A DNA stretch of 48,880 nucleotides, taken from contig JANXYN010000032.1 of assembly GCA_025356035.1 (NCBI GenBank), forward strand, positions 1-48,880, in the 5' to 3' direction. The translations under genes were made by a program, and so were the position numbers. Positions 11,118 to 18,866 of this stretch are shown here, piece by piece. This DNA comes from Geobacteraceae bacterium (GTDB taxonomy: Bacteria; Desulfobacterota; Desulfuromonadia; Geobacterales; Geobacteraceae). The first letter of the stretch is position 1. The number at the start of each line of letters is the position of its first letter. The notes under the pieces were generated by a model, which had not been told where the DNA came from, made no database searches, and saw nothing but the letters and a program-made list of their open reading frames with translations.

Positions 11118-12803
11118 TTACCGGTCAAGTTCCTTGATTTCACTGATCTCGCCGCCGAATATCTCTAGGGCCGCCGTTACCAAGGGGTCTTCGCGCACCT
11201 CTCCCTGCAACTTGGCTACCCGCGTGCTCCGCTCATGGCTTTTTTTTTCCTCCAGGGTCGGCGGGGCGTCGTTACTACCCGCCATCAGTGGAACCAGCTC
11301 CACGACCGTCGGCGCCTGGAAGTAGCTCACTGCAATTGCTTTCAGCGTCGCCAGCGCCTCGGGGTCCTTCAAGCTGTTGAGATAAAAGGAGCCGGCCGGG
11401 AAGCCGATTGCCAACCGTTGAGGGGAAACTTCCAGGGGGCGGCCATGCTCCAACAGGGAACCAATGCCAGCTTTCTTCCCTTTCACCAGTGCCACAAAAC
11501 CTGACCAGTCGCCTGCCCCCCCCTGCACCGGTTCAGTGGCAGCAGCCGGCGGGGAACTCTTCTCCATTTCCTTCTCAATCGCCTTCGGCGGGGCCACCGG
11601 AGCCGGCCGCGGTTCCGGTCGTGGTTTCTGCTGGGACGGTGGTGCTGCCAAAGCCACTTGCGAACCACCTTCCAGTGCCGCAAGCCTCCGCAGCAAGTCG
11701 CTGATCGGCACTACCGGGACCAGGGTGGCCATTTTCAGCAGGGCCATCTCCAGAATCAGCCGCGGGAAGGTGGCGTGGGCCATTTCGGTTTCCGCCCTCA
11801 GCAACAGGGTCAGCTGCCGCTGGAGCTCGGCAAGCTCGCCGGCTGCAGCCAGTCCCCTCAACTCTGCTAGTTCCGCCTCGGCCAGATCGAGGAGTTCTGC
11901 CGGCTCCGAAACGACGCGGATGATCGTCAGGGTACGGAACAGTTCGATCAGTTCCTGGGCGAACTGGCGCATGCTGTAACCCACCATATCGACCCGCTTT
12001 ACCAGCTCCAGCAGGGTGCGGCAGTCCCGGGCAAAAACCGCCTGACCGGTTTCGACCAGAAGCCGCCGGTCAACCACCCCGAGCAGCGCAGTGACCTCCT
12101 CGTCCCCTACCGTCTCACCGCAAAAGGCGAGGACCTGATCGAGGGTCGACAGGGAATCGCGCATGCTGCCGTCACCCTTGCGGGCGATGATCGCCAGCGC
12201 CCCCTCGCTTATAGAGATCTGCTCCTGGTCAACGATATAGCGGAGCCGCCCAACAATCTTCTGCAGCGAAATCCGCTTGAAATCGAAGCGCTGGCAGCGC
12301 GATAGAATGGTGATCGGGACCTTGTGCGGCTCGGTAGTGGCGAAGATGAACTTGACGTGCGGCGGGGGCTCTTCCAGGGTTTTCAGCAGGGCGTTGAAGG
12401 CGTTGGTGGAAAGCATGTGCACTTCGTCGATGATGAAGATCTTGTAGCGGCAGCGGGAGGGGAGGTATTTGACGGTCTCGCGCAGTTCCCGGATATCATC
12501 CACGCCGGTATTGGAGGCGCCGTCGATCTCAAAGACGTCAACCGCATTCCCTGCGGTGATCTCCAGACAGGCCGTGCAAACGTTGCATGGCTCCGGCGTG
12601 GGACCCTGCTCGCAGTTCAGGGCCTTGGCCAGGATCCTCGCCGAGCTGGTCTTTCCTACCCCCCTGGCGCCAGTGAAGAGGAAGGCGTGGGCGACCCGCC
12701 CTGAATCGATGGCATTTTTCAGGGTCTGGCTGACGTGTTCCTGACCAATGAGGTCGCGGAAGGTCTGCGGCCGCCATTTTCGTGCTAAAACAAGGTACGA
12801 CAA
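11118..12803 (-). CDS. dnaX: DNA polymerase III subunits gamma/tau
   Basis: Clamp-loader ATPase of 561 residues that opens and loads the beta clamp. The AAA+ module is complete: Walker A GARGVGKT (45-52), zinc-binding Cys64, 73, 76 and 79, Walker B DEVH (126-129), sensor I FIFATTEP and the arginine-finger region LSRCQRF. A Pro/Ala/Lys-rich linker (about 385-430) joins it to a shorter C-terminal domain that would contact the polymerase. It is shorter than the 643-residue E. coli tau. The start is TTG 12803, giving MSYLVLARKWRP; the E. coli protein also begins with this motif. It heads dnaX-ybaB-recR. Confidence 0.96.
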   Translation of the reverse strand: MSYLVLARKWRPQTFRDLIGQEHVSQTLKNAIDSGRVAHAFLFTGARGVGKTSSARILAKALNCEQGPTPEPCNVCTACLEITAGNAVDVFEIDGASNTGVDDIRELRETVKYLPSRCRYKIFIIDEVHMLSTNAFNALLKTLEEPPPHVKFIFATTEPHKVPITILSRCQRFDFKRISLQKIVGRLRYIVDQEQISISEGALAIIARKGDGSMRDSLSTLDQVLAFCGETVGDEEVTALLGVVDRRLLVETGQAVFARDCRTLLELVKRVDMVGYSMRQFAQELIELFRTLTIIRVVSEPAELLDLAEAELAELRGLAAAGELAELQRQLTLLLRAETEMAHATFPRLILEMALLKMATLVPVVPISDLLRRLAALEGGSQVALAAPPSQQKPRPEPRPAPVAPPKAIEKEMEKSSPPAAATEPVQGGAGDWSGFVALVKGKKAGIGSLLEHGRPLEVSPQRLAIGFPAGSFYLNSLKDPEALATLKAIAVSYFQAPTVVELVPLMAGSNDAPPTLEEKKSHERSTRVAKLQGEVREDPLVTAALEIFGGEISEIKELDR

Positions 12804-12957
12804 GGCTTTGACCTCGCTGCATCAATCGGTTCTCATCCGAAAACGGACCTTTGCCGGATAAGAGTAGATAATCAGTGGCTATCCAGTTTGCCGATAGTCA
12901 CTATTTCAGAGGGGGAAGGTGGGGCGGAGCAGGCATAGATAATTTGCGGACATAACT

Positions 12958-13060
12958 GATAGCTGGGCACCCCCGCGGCACACGGAGCAAGTTACTGCCG
13001 CTGCTTCCTTCCGGACCTGACGGGGTTCATAACCTTCCGTTGCGCGGGACCCAGCTATCA
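12958..13060 (-). ncRNA. ffs: 4.5S signal recognition particle RNA (small SRP RNA)
   Basis: The complement carries the universally conserved SRP domain IV hairpin, with GGTCAGGTCCGGAAGGAAGC as its core, which binds Ffh. The ends pair over ten bases (GATAGCTGGG with CCCAGCTATC), so the RNA folds as a single long hairpin of about 100 nucleotides. It lies between dnaX and tRNA-Ser on the same strand. Ends are set by the terminal pairing and may be off by a few bases. Confidence 0.93.
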
Positions 13061-13184
13061 GCCATACCCGCAAACCGAAGGCGGCGGGGATCAAGCTGCA
13101 CAAGGTGCAATCCACACAAATGCGGACCGGACTGGTGGGTCCGGCTGATACATCTGACTACGAAAAAGCTGGGTGAATAAAATC

Positions 13185-13275
13185 TGGCGGAGAGAGAGGG
13201 ATTCGAACCCTCGGTACGCTATTAACATACACACGCTTTCCAGGCGTGCTCCTTCAACCACTCGGACATCTCTCC
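13185..13275 (-). tRNA. tRNA-Ser (GGA)
   Basis: The complement forms a long-variable-arm tRNA. The acceptor pairs GGAGAGA with TCTCTCC, the anticodon loop CTGGAAA gives GGA, the variable arm is long (GTGTATGTTAATAGCGTACC region), the discriminator is G and the CCA is encoded. It reads UCC/UCU codons. It is transcribed from its own promoter at 13288-13316. Confidence 0.96.
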
Positions 13276-13287
13276 GTGCAAAGGGGA

Positions 13288-13316
13288 AATATAGTATAAC
13301 GGGATAGTTTTGTAAA
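13288..13316 (-). promoter_or_regulatory. Sigma-70 promoter of tRNA-Ser(GGA)
   Basis: On the minus strand TTTACA (13311-13316) and TATATT (13288-13293) are 17 bases apart, placing the start a few bases before the tRNA 5' end. Confidence 0.7.
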
Positions 13317-13391
13317 GGAGAATTATGGGTGAACCGCGGACCGATTTTCAGATGGGTGACGGTGGTCTGATTAGCCCTGGAGAAGCTGGCT

Positions 13392-13736
13392 TCAATATGG
13401 CCGAAGCTGTTCACCACAGCCGATATGCCAGTGCAGATGCTTGGCGGATTGGTAAGCGCCAAGGTTGGTGTAGACCCGGCAAGCGCCATGGCTTGCCATG
13501 AAGTCCGCGGCGATCCGCTTCGCCATGGCGATCAGTTCCAGGAGCAGATCATTATCGGCCTCTTCCAGAGTAAGGAGCGATTCGATATGCTTCCTCGGCA
13601 GAAGCACCACATGCTGCTCCCAGAGGGGGTTGGTATGGTGAAAGGCAAAGACCCGCTCGTTCTCGATGTAGACCCGGATCGGCTCCCGCCCCTTCAGGAT
13701 CTTTTCGCAGTAAAAGTCGCACAGCGGTTCGGTCAT
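13392..13736 (-). CDS. HIT family protein
   Basis: Histidine-triad nucleotide-binding protein of 114 residues, a likely nucleoside phosphoramidase or dinucleotide hydrolase. The catalytic triad reads HLHWH at residues 100-104. The N-terminal CDFYCEKILKG replaces the usual C-x-F-C start of the fold, and VYTNLGAYQSAKH precedes the triad as in family members. I chose ATG 13736 because GGGGGA lies 10 bases upstream; an in-frame ATG at 13760 would add eight residues and cannot be excluded. It lies between tRNA-Ser and a palindromic repeat; no operon partner is evident. Confidence 0.88.
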   Translation of the reverse strand: MTEPLCDFYCEKILKGREPIRVYIENERVFAFHHTNPLWEQHVVLLPRKHIESLLTLEEADNDLLLELIAMAKRIAADFMASHGACRVYTNLGAYQSAKHLHWHIGCGEQLRPY

Positions 13737-13778
13737 TGCTCGTGTATCCCCCATGTTCATGTCCCAATGTGCGAAAAC

Positions 13779-13882
13779 GTAGGGGCGACAGCATTTGCGG
13801 CTTTGTGCAAATGCTTCGCCCTTTGCCGGTCATATGCGTCGGCATTTCCGGGCGAAGCAGATGACCCTTGCTTCGCCCCTAC
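13779..13882. repeat. REP-like palindromic repeat
   Basis: The block begins GTAGGGGCGA and ends with its exact complement TCGCCCCTAC. An internal pair (GCATTTG and CAAATGC) makes a second hairpin. It fills the gap between the HIT gene and the gamma carbonic anhydrase gene and codes for nothing. Confidence 0.6.
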
Positions 13883-13901
13883 TGGGAAAAAAGGTTTTAC
13901 C

Positions 13902-14435
13902 CTACGGCTTGTCGTTGAGATACTGCCGGGAGTACTTCACGTAGTTGCCGGCCGATTTCTGCAGCCAGGCGATCTCCTCCGGGGTCAGGTCGCGCTTGTA
14001 CTTGGCCGGGGCGCCGACCCAGAGGGTGTGGGGGGCAATGACGGTCCCTTCGGTGACCAGTGCCCGGGCGCCAACCAGCGCCCCTTCCCCCACCACCACC
14101 TTGTCCATGACGATGGCCTGCATGCCGATGAAGGCACCCTTCTCGATGGTGCAGCCATGGAGGGTGACACTATGGCCGACGGTGACATCGTCGCCGATGA
14201 TGAGCGGCGCGCCGGGGTCATCGGGTCCCTTTTTATGGGTCACATGGAGCATGGAGAGGTCCTGGATGTTGCTACGGGCGCCGATCCGGATGAAATTCAC
14301 GTCGCCGCGGGCCACCACGTTGTACCAGATACTGCTCTCTGCGCCAATCTCCACCTCGCCGACAATCACGGCGGTCTCGGCAATAAAAGCGGTTGTGTCG
14401 ATGCGGGGATGAATTCCCTGGAATGGTCTGATCAT
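13902..14435 (-). CDS. Gamma carbonic anhydrase family protein
   Basis: Left-handed beta-helix protein of 177 residues from the gamma-class carbonic anhydrase/YrdA/PaaY family, normally a zinc-binding trimer. Hexapeptide repeats run from about residue 20 to 140 (AVIVGEVEIGAESSIW, IIGDDVTVGHSV, AFIGMQAIVMDK, ALVGARALVTEG). The metal ligands are probably His67 in MLHVTH and His88 and His93 in GHSVTLH. The loop that carries the proton-shuttling Glu in the archaeal Cam enzyme is not evident, so CO2 hydration is possible but not proven. It follows nadA on the same strand after 77 bases holding short direct repeats. Confidence 0.92.
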   Translation of the reverse strand: MIRPFQGIHPRIDTTAFIAETAVIVGEVEIGAESSIWYNVVARGDVNFIRIGARSNIQDLSMLHVTHKKGPDDPGAPLIIGDDVTVGHSVTLHGCTIEKGAFIGMQAIVMDKVVVGEGALVGARALVTEGTVIAPHTLWVGAPAKYKRDLTPEEIAWLQKSAGNYVKYSRQYLNDKP

Positions 14436-14471
14436 GGTAGTACCTCATTTCTCTTGCTACGTGCAAAATAT

Positions 14472-14506
14472 TTACGTCGCACGACAAACGTCGCACGTCG
14501 CACGAT
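14472..14506. repeat. Short direct repeats (CGTCGCACG)
   Basis: Three near-adjacent copies of CGTCGCACG, in the same orientation, lie between nadA and the carbonic anhydrase gene. Confidence 0.6.
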
Positions 14507-14512
14507 TTGTTA

Positions 14513-15427
14513 TCAGTCCCGCGGGATGGCGAGCATCCGGTCCAGCGCGCGTTTCGCCGGCAGCCGGATCTCCTCCGGCACTTTTACCACCGGCGTCATG
14601 CTGGTGAGTGCCGCCAGAATATCCTCCAGGGAGGTAAGCTTCATGTTCGGACAGACCAGGGCCGGCGAGGCAAGGAGGAACTCCTTGGCCGGGTTCTCCC
14701 GTTTCAGCCGGTAGAGGATTCCTGCCTCGGTGCCGATGATGAACCGCCGGGCCGGGCTCTTTTTGCAGTAATCGTACATGCCGCTGGTGGAACAGACGTG
14801 GTCGGCCAGAGCCACCACTGCCGGATTGCATTCGGGATGGCAGATGAAGAGGGCGTCAGGGTGCTCCTGTTTCAGCCGGCGGACAGCGTCGGGCTGGAGC
14901 CGTTCGTGGGTGGGGCAGTACCCCTCCCAGAAATGGAAGGTCTTGCTGGAGAAGTGGGCCACGTAGCGGCCGAGGTTCTTATCCGGGACGAAGATCACCT
15001 CTGGTTCCGCCAAGGAGTCGACCACCTTCACCGCATTGGCCGAAGTGCAGCAGATATCGCTCACCGCCTTGACTGCAGCCGAAGAGTTGACATAGGTGAC
15101 CACCGGTACGCCGGGGTGCTGAGCCTTCAGTTGCAGCAATGCTTCAACTGTCACCATGTCAGCCATCGGACAGCCGGCATCAAGCCGCGGCAGCAGCACG
15201 GTCTTGTCCGGAGCCAGGATCGAGGCTGATTCAGCCATGAAATGGACACCACAGAAGACGATAACAGAAGCAGCCGTGTTGGCGGCCTCCATGGAGAGTG
15301 CCAGTGAATCGCCGGTGATGTCGGCGAGCTCCTGCACCTCGTCACGCATATAGTTATGGGCAAGCAGCACGCCATTGCGCTCTTTCAGCAGGGCCCGGAT
15401 CTGCTGTTTAATCTCTTCACTGGACAT
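14513..15427 (-). CDS. nadA: Quinolinate synthase NadA
   Basis: Cytoplasmic [4Fe-4S] enzyme of 304 residues that condenses iminoaspartate with dihydroxyacetone phosphate to quinolinate in NAD biosynthesis. The three cluster ligands are Cys86 (AGCPMAD), Cys171 (GYCPTHE) and Cys259 (ALVCPNMK), with the spacing of the short Thermotoga-type enzyme. Substrate-site motifs [10 protein letters not shown] and [11 protein letters not shown] are present. I start at ATG 15427, preceded by AAGGAA, not at the upstream in-frame codon 15466. A consensus promoter lies at 15481-15509, back to back with the tat gene promoter. nadB and nadC are not in the window. Confidence 0.96.
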   Translation of the reverse strand: MSSEEIKQQIRALLKERNGVLLAHNYMRDEVQELADITGDSLALSMEAANTAASVIVFCGVHFMAESASILAPDKTVLLPRLDAGCPMADMVTVEALLQLKAQHPGVPVVTYVNSSAAVKAVSDICCTSANAVKVVDSLAEPEVIFVPDKNLGRYVAHFSSKTFHFWEGYCPTHERLQPDAVRRLKQEHPDALFICHPECNPAVVALADHVCSTSGMYDYCKKSPARRFIIGTEAGILYRLKRENPAKEFLLASPALVCPNMKLTSLEDILAALTSMTPVVKVPEEIRLPAKRALDRMLAIPRD

Positions 15428-15480
15428 GGTAGGTTCCTTTTCCCAGAGTGCCGGCACGAGGGTCACCGTGCGCTGGGCAA

Positions 15481-15509
15481 ATAGTAGACAAAGTTGCTGT
15501 CCATGTCAA
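15481..15509 (-). promoter_or_regulatory. Sigma-70 promoter of nadA
   Basis: On the minus strand TTGACA (15504-15509) and TACTAT (15481-15486) are separated by exactly 17 bases, about 55 bases upstream of the nadA start. Confidence 0.8.
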
Positions 15510-15525
15510 ACCCTTTGCACTCTTC

Positions 15526-15554
15526 TTGACACGGCAAGGGAAAACCTTTATTAT
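15526..15554 (+). promoter_or_regulatory. Sigma-70 promoter of the tatA/B gene
   Basis: TTGACA (15526-15531) and TATTAT (15549-15554) are separated by 17 bases, 36 bases before the ATG. It diverges from the nadA promoter, with 16 bases between the two -35 boxes. Confidence 0.82.
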
Positions 15555-15590
15555 TTTTTCAAATCAACGGTTGCCGAGAGAGGTACAGAT

Positions 15591-15890
15591 ATGTTTGGAA
15601 TTGGGATGCCGGAACTGATCGTAATCCTGGTTATAGCCCTGATCGTGCTCGGGCCGCAGAAGCTTCCAGAGATCGCCAAGTCGCTTGGTAAGGGGCTCGC
15701 CGAGTTCAAGCGGGCAGCGGAGGATTTCAAGCACAATATCGAGGAAGAGACGAGGGTCGCCGAGGAGCAGGAGCGACTGGCCAAAGAGACGGCAGCCAAG
15801 GAGCAGGAAGTGGCACAGGAACAGGCGGGCGAGAAAACCGAGGCCACGGCACCAGTTGCCCCGGAGAAAAAACCTGAGCACGTCGCTTAA
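15591..15890 (+). CDS. Twin-arginine translocase TatA/TatB family protein
   Basis: Membrane protein of 99 residues, a TatA/B/E-type component of the twin-arginine translocase that exports folded proteins. It has the short N-terminal transmembrane helix (PELIVILVIALIVL, 7-20), the hinge GPQKLPEIAKSLGKGL and an amphipathic helix, followed by a charged Glu/Ala-rich coiled tail with EKxAxE repeats. The Glu in MPELI and the longer tail lean towards TatB, but TatA and TatB cannot be told apart safely here. No tatC is nearby. ATG 15591 fits the MFGIG family start, although the open frame extends further upstream. It has its own consensus promoter and a shared terminator. Confidence 0.9.
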   Translation: MFGIGMPELIVILVIALIVLGPQKLPEIAKSLGKGLAEFKRAAEDFKHNIEEETRVAEEQERLAKETAAKEQEVAQEQAGEKTEATAPVAPEKKPEHVA

Positions 15891-15930
15891 CCTGCGGTTA
15901 ACCGCCCACGGCGAACAGCGAAAATATAAA

Positions 15931-15960
15931 ACAGGCGGGGAATTCCCCGCCTGTTTTTTT
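15931..15960. terminator. Bidirectional terminator between tat gene and cpoB
   Basis: A perfect 12-base-pair palindrome (ACAGGCGGGGAA and its complement) is followed by a run of seven T on the plus strand and preceded by an A-rich stretch. It can stop the tat transcript and the converging tol-pal operon. Confidence 0.88.
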
Positions 15961-15995
15961 GATCCTCCAAGTGTCTCCCGTTACCGGGTGCCGCT

Positions 15996-16832
15996 CTACT
16001 TGAGCTCCTTCAGCTTTTCCTTGGCCTTGACCGCCTCTTCCGCCGTGGGATGATTCTCCACCAGCTTTTTCAGCACATGGCGGGCACTTTTTATGTCACC
16101 GATCTCCTTGAATGCGAGCCCCTGCTTCAGCATGGCGGCCGGCACCTTGTCCTTGCCAGGGTAATTTCTGATGACCTTCTCGAATTCTAGAATCGCCTCA
16201 TCATACTTTTTCTCACTGTAATAGGTTTCGCCGCTCCAGTAATGGGCGTTGGCAGCCAGCTCATGTTTGGGATAGAGCTCGGTGAACCGGGCAAACGTCT
16301 CTCTGGCTTTGGCCATACTGCCACCCTTGAAGAGATCCAGCCCCTGCTGGTAAAGGGCCTCCGGGCTCTTTTCCGGCTCTTTTGCCTTGGTCTCCGCCAG
16401 CTGTTTGCCGAGCAGGTCGACACCTTTTTCCAGTTTCTGCACCTTCTCTTCCAGGGCTGCCAGACGCAGCCGCATATCTTCCTTCAGCAGCGCCACATCT
16501 TCGACCGGGCGTTTGGCTGCCTGGCCGGCATCGTCAACCTTGCCGGACAGGACCTGCAGATCGACCCGGGTTCCCTCAAGGGAGTTCTGCAAATCGGCCA
16601 TCCCCTTGCGAATCCCGGCAATGTCGCTCTGCACTGTCTTCTGGGAGATCTCGACGCTCCCCTTGGTTTCCGTCTTTAAGCCGCCGATTTCCTTTTCCAT
16701 CCGGAACAGCCGGCTCTTCACCTCGTCCATGTCACCCTGCAGAAACTGCACATCCCGCTGATTGGCACAGCCAGCCGCGATGATAAGCAGCGTGACGACG
16801 AGCATCCTTGTCAATATGTGTATCCTTTTCAA
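15996..16832 (-). CDS. cpoB: Tol-Pal system protein YbgF/CpoB, lipoprotein form
   Basis: Periplasmic coordinator of 278 residues, linking the Tol-Pal machine with cell-wall synthesis during division. The N-terminus is a lipoprotein signal (lipobox AAGC, Cys22), whereas the E. coli protein is soluble. Residues about 30-135 are strongly predicted coiled coil (heptads such as LFRMEKEIGGLKTE). The C-terminal part holds TPR units (ALYQQGLDLFKGG, NAHYWSGETYYSEKKYDEAI, PAAMLKQGLAFKEIGD). The start is TTG 16832, with AGGAGG six bases upstream. It is the last gene of the tol-pal operon, 46 bases after pal, and ends before a bidirectional terminator. Confidence 0.93.
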   Translation of the reverse strand: MKRIHILTRMLVVTLLIIAAGCANQRDVQFLQGDMDEVKSRLFRMEKEIGGLKTETKGSVEISQKTVQSDIAGIRKGMADLQNSLEGTRVDLQVLSGKVDDAGQAAKRPVEDVALLKEDMRLRLAALEEKVQKLEKGVDLLGKQLAETKAKEPEKSPEALYQQGLDLFKGGSMAKARETFARFTELYPKHELAANAHYWSGETYYSEKKYDEAILEFEKVIRNYPGKDKVPAAMLKQGLAFKEIGDIKSARHVLKKLVENHPTAEEAVKAKEKLKELK

Positions 16833-16878
16833 TGCATTCCTCCTGGTTAATCGCCAACGGCTGAAAAGGGGTAGCCCC

Positions 16879-17460
16879 CTATCTGCCCATAATCACAAAT
16901 TCAGCCCGGCGGTTTTTGGCCCAGGCTGCTTCATCGTGGCCCTGATCGGCCGGTTTTTCCTTGCCATAGCTGACGATGCTGAGCCGGCTGGCCGGAACGC
17001 CGAGCAACACTAGATAATCCAAGGCGTGCCGGGCCCTCTTTTCACCGAGGGCGAGGTTGTATTCGTCAGATCCCCGCTCGTCACAATGCCCTTCGATCTG
17101 CACCTTAAGCGAAGGATTTTTCAGCAGCAGCTCGGCATTTATTTTCAGGGTCTCACGGGCAGGCTGGGTTAAGATGTAGGAGTCAAAGTCGAAGGCGATC
17201 CTGGAGAGGACAATTTCCGCCTGGACCGGTTTTGCCTCCTCTTTCACCGGGGCCTCGGCTATCTTGGTCTCCTGTAGCGGCTGGGGCTGCACCGCCTCCT
17301 CCTTCACCGGGGCCGGCAGAGGCACGGGTTCGGCCGGCTTGGCGGCCACAGCCGGCGGCGCCAGCTCTTCACTCTTCACCACTTCCTTTTTCGCGCAAGC
17401 GCTGGAGAGGAGGAGCACTCCCCCAAGAATAATCAAATAACCTAGCTGTTTCTGACGCAT
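16879..17460 (-). CDS. pal: Peptidoglycan-associated lipoprotein Pal
   Basis: Outer-membrane lipoprotein of 193 residues that anchors the envelope to peptidoglycan and binds TolB. The lipobox LSSAC ends at Cys22. A Pro/Ala/Glu/Val-rich linker (about 30-80) bridges to an OmpA-like domain. Its peptidoglycan-binding motif is visible: VQIEGHCDERGSDEYN, then LALGEKRARHALDYL and NRRAEFVI, with the conserved Asp and Arg that hold diaminopimelate. ATG 17460 is chosen because AAAGGAG lies eight bases before it; the longer upstream frame lacks a signal peptide start. It sits between tolB and cpoB in the canonical order. Confidence 0.95.
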   Translation of the reverse strand: MRQKQLGYLIILGGVLLLSSACAKKEVVKSEELAPPAVAAKPAEPVPLPAPVKEEAVQPQPLQETKIAEAPVKEEAKPVQAEIVLSRIAFDFDSYILTQPARETLKINAELLLKNPSLKVQIEGHCDERGSDEYNLALGEKRARHALDYLVLLGVPASRLSIVSYGKEKPADQGHDEAAWAKNRRAEFVIMGR

Positions 17461-17576
17461 GATCATTTCTCCTTTCGCGGTTTTGTTACATACATATAAT
17501 GATACGGCAATTCTCACAGTATACCTGACTTGTCCTGGGTTTCAACATTGACTGCGCGACAGCGGGACTGGCACCT

Positions 17577-18866
17577 CTACCAGCGGGGAGACCAGACCGG
17601 GTGTGAATCCTCCCCCTTGCCGCGGGAGATCCTGGTCTGGCCACCGCCGTCGGACCGCATCACGTAGAGGGCCTCCCTGCCATTGCGCCGGGAGCTGAAC
17701 ACGATAAAGCGGCCGTCGGGTGACCAGCGCGGGTGCTCGTTATTCCCTTCGCTAGTGAGTTGCTGATCGTCGCTCCCATCCGGGTTGATCAGGTGAACCT
17801 GGAACCCCCCTTCCTGCTGACGGCAGTAAGAAATGCGGTCTCCTTTTGGTGACCAGCGGGGGAATGCATTGTAGGAGCCGTTGATGGTGAGCCGGCGAAC
17901 CCCGGTGCCGTCAGCCGCCATGATGAATACCTGCGGCGACCCGAACCGGTCGGAGACAAAGGCAAGGCGTGCGCCGTCCGGCGACCAGGCTGGCGAGACA
18001 TCGATGGCAGGGTTAGTGGTGAGCCGCGCCAGCTGCTGGCCATCCTTGTTGAGCAGATAGATCTCCGCATTGCCGTCCTTGCTCAGGGAAATGGCAATGC
18101 GCTTGCCATCAGGCGCCCAGGCGCCGAAGCCGTTAGTCCCGCTGTAGGAAGCAATGCGCACCTCGGAGCCGGTGAAGAGCTCCCGGCGATAGAGGTCGGA
18201 CTTCCCCTTCTTGAATGAGGTATAGATCAGCTCCCGGCCGTTGGCGGAGAAGTCAGGATTGAGGTTGATGGAACCGTTGCTGGTGAGCTGCTGAACATGG
18301 TACCCATCGTAGTCCATCAGCGAGAGCTCTTTGTTGCCGGTCACCTTCGAGACATAGGCAATTTTGCCGGAGAAGGGCCCCCGCTCGCCAGTGATGGCCA
18401 ACAGAACCTCATCGGCGAAGGTATGCGTGATCCGGCGTAGATCGGCCAGCCTGCCGGTGTAACGTTTGGCCGCCAGCTCCTGCTGCTTGATGACGTCATA
18501 GAGACGGTACTCGACCGTTACGCTATCGGCGGCGAGAGTGTAGCCGCTCTTGATGAGGAGCTCGGCGCCGGCGGCCTGCCAGACGGCAAAATCAAACTCG
18601 CCATGCCTGATGCCGCTGGTTCCCTGGTTGATGGCGCCGGCCCTGACCGCAAACGGCCCGGCCAGGGTCAGGTCAAACTGCAGGACCTCGGCGATCTCCT
18701 TTGCCACCTCGGGCTTTGCCGCTCCCGTCAAGCTCTGCGGTGGGGCGATTGCCAGCTGAATCTGCCGGTTACCCGGTGCCGTCACCTCCAGATACCCCTC
18801 CTGGGCCGAGAGAACCGCCGGCAGCAGCAGGCCGAGCAACGTCATGATAAACAACACCTTGTTCAC
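17577..18866 (-). CDS. tolB: Tol-Pal periplasmic protein TolB
   Basis: Periplasmic beta-propeller protein of 429 residues, which shuttles between Pal and TolA. A Sec signal peptide (MNKVLFIMTLLGLLLPAVLSAQ) is followed by the N-terminal TolB domain (to about residue 160) and a C-terminal six-bladed propeller. Its blades show the repeated signature SPDG/AxLAF: WAPDGKRIAI, WSPDGARLAFVSDRFG, WSPKGDRISY, WSPDGRFIVFSSRRNG. The start GTG 18866 overlaps the tolA stop by four bases, pointing to translational coupling. Length is standard for the family. Confidence 0.96.
   Translation of the reverse strand: MNKVLFIMTLLGLLLPAVLSAQEGYLEVTAPGNRQIQLAIAPPQSLTGAAKPEVAKEIAEVLQFDLTLAGPFAVRAGAINQGTSGIRHGEFDFAVWQAAGAELLIKSGYTLAADSVTVEYRLYDVIKQQELAAKRYTGRLADLRRITHTFADEVLLAITGERGPFSGKIAYVSKVTGNKELSLMDYDGYHVQQLTSNGSINLNPDFSANGRELIYTSFKKGKSDLYRRELFTGSEVRIASYSGTNGFGAWAPDGKRIAISLSKDGNAEIYLLNKDGQQLARLTTNPAIDVSPAWSPDGARLAFVSDRFGSPQVFIMAADGTGVRRLTINGSYNAFPRWSPKGDRISYCRQQEGGFQVHLINPDGSDDQQLTSEGNNEHPRWSPDGRFIVFSSRRNGREALYVMRSDGGGQTRISRGKGEDSHPVWSPRW

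Noticed and set aside
13325-13500. Plus-strand frame of 57 residues with AAAGGAG before ATG 13325
   Set aside because: The apparent ribosome-binding site overlaps the complement of the tRNA-Ser promoter -35 box, and most of the frame is antisense to the HIT gene.
14472-14506. Possible CRISPR-like short repeats
   Set aside because: The three CGTCGCACG copies are only nine bases long with no regular spacers and no cas genes nearby.
15375-15590. 5' extension of the Tat protein frame
   Set aside because: The extension runs through both promoters and the nadA 5' end; MFGIG at 15591 is the family start.
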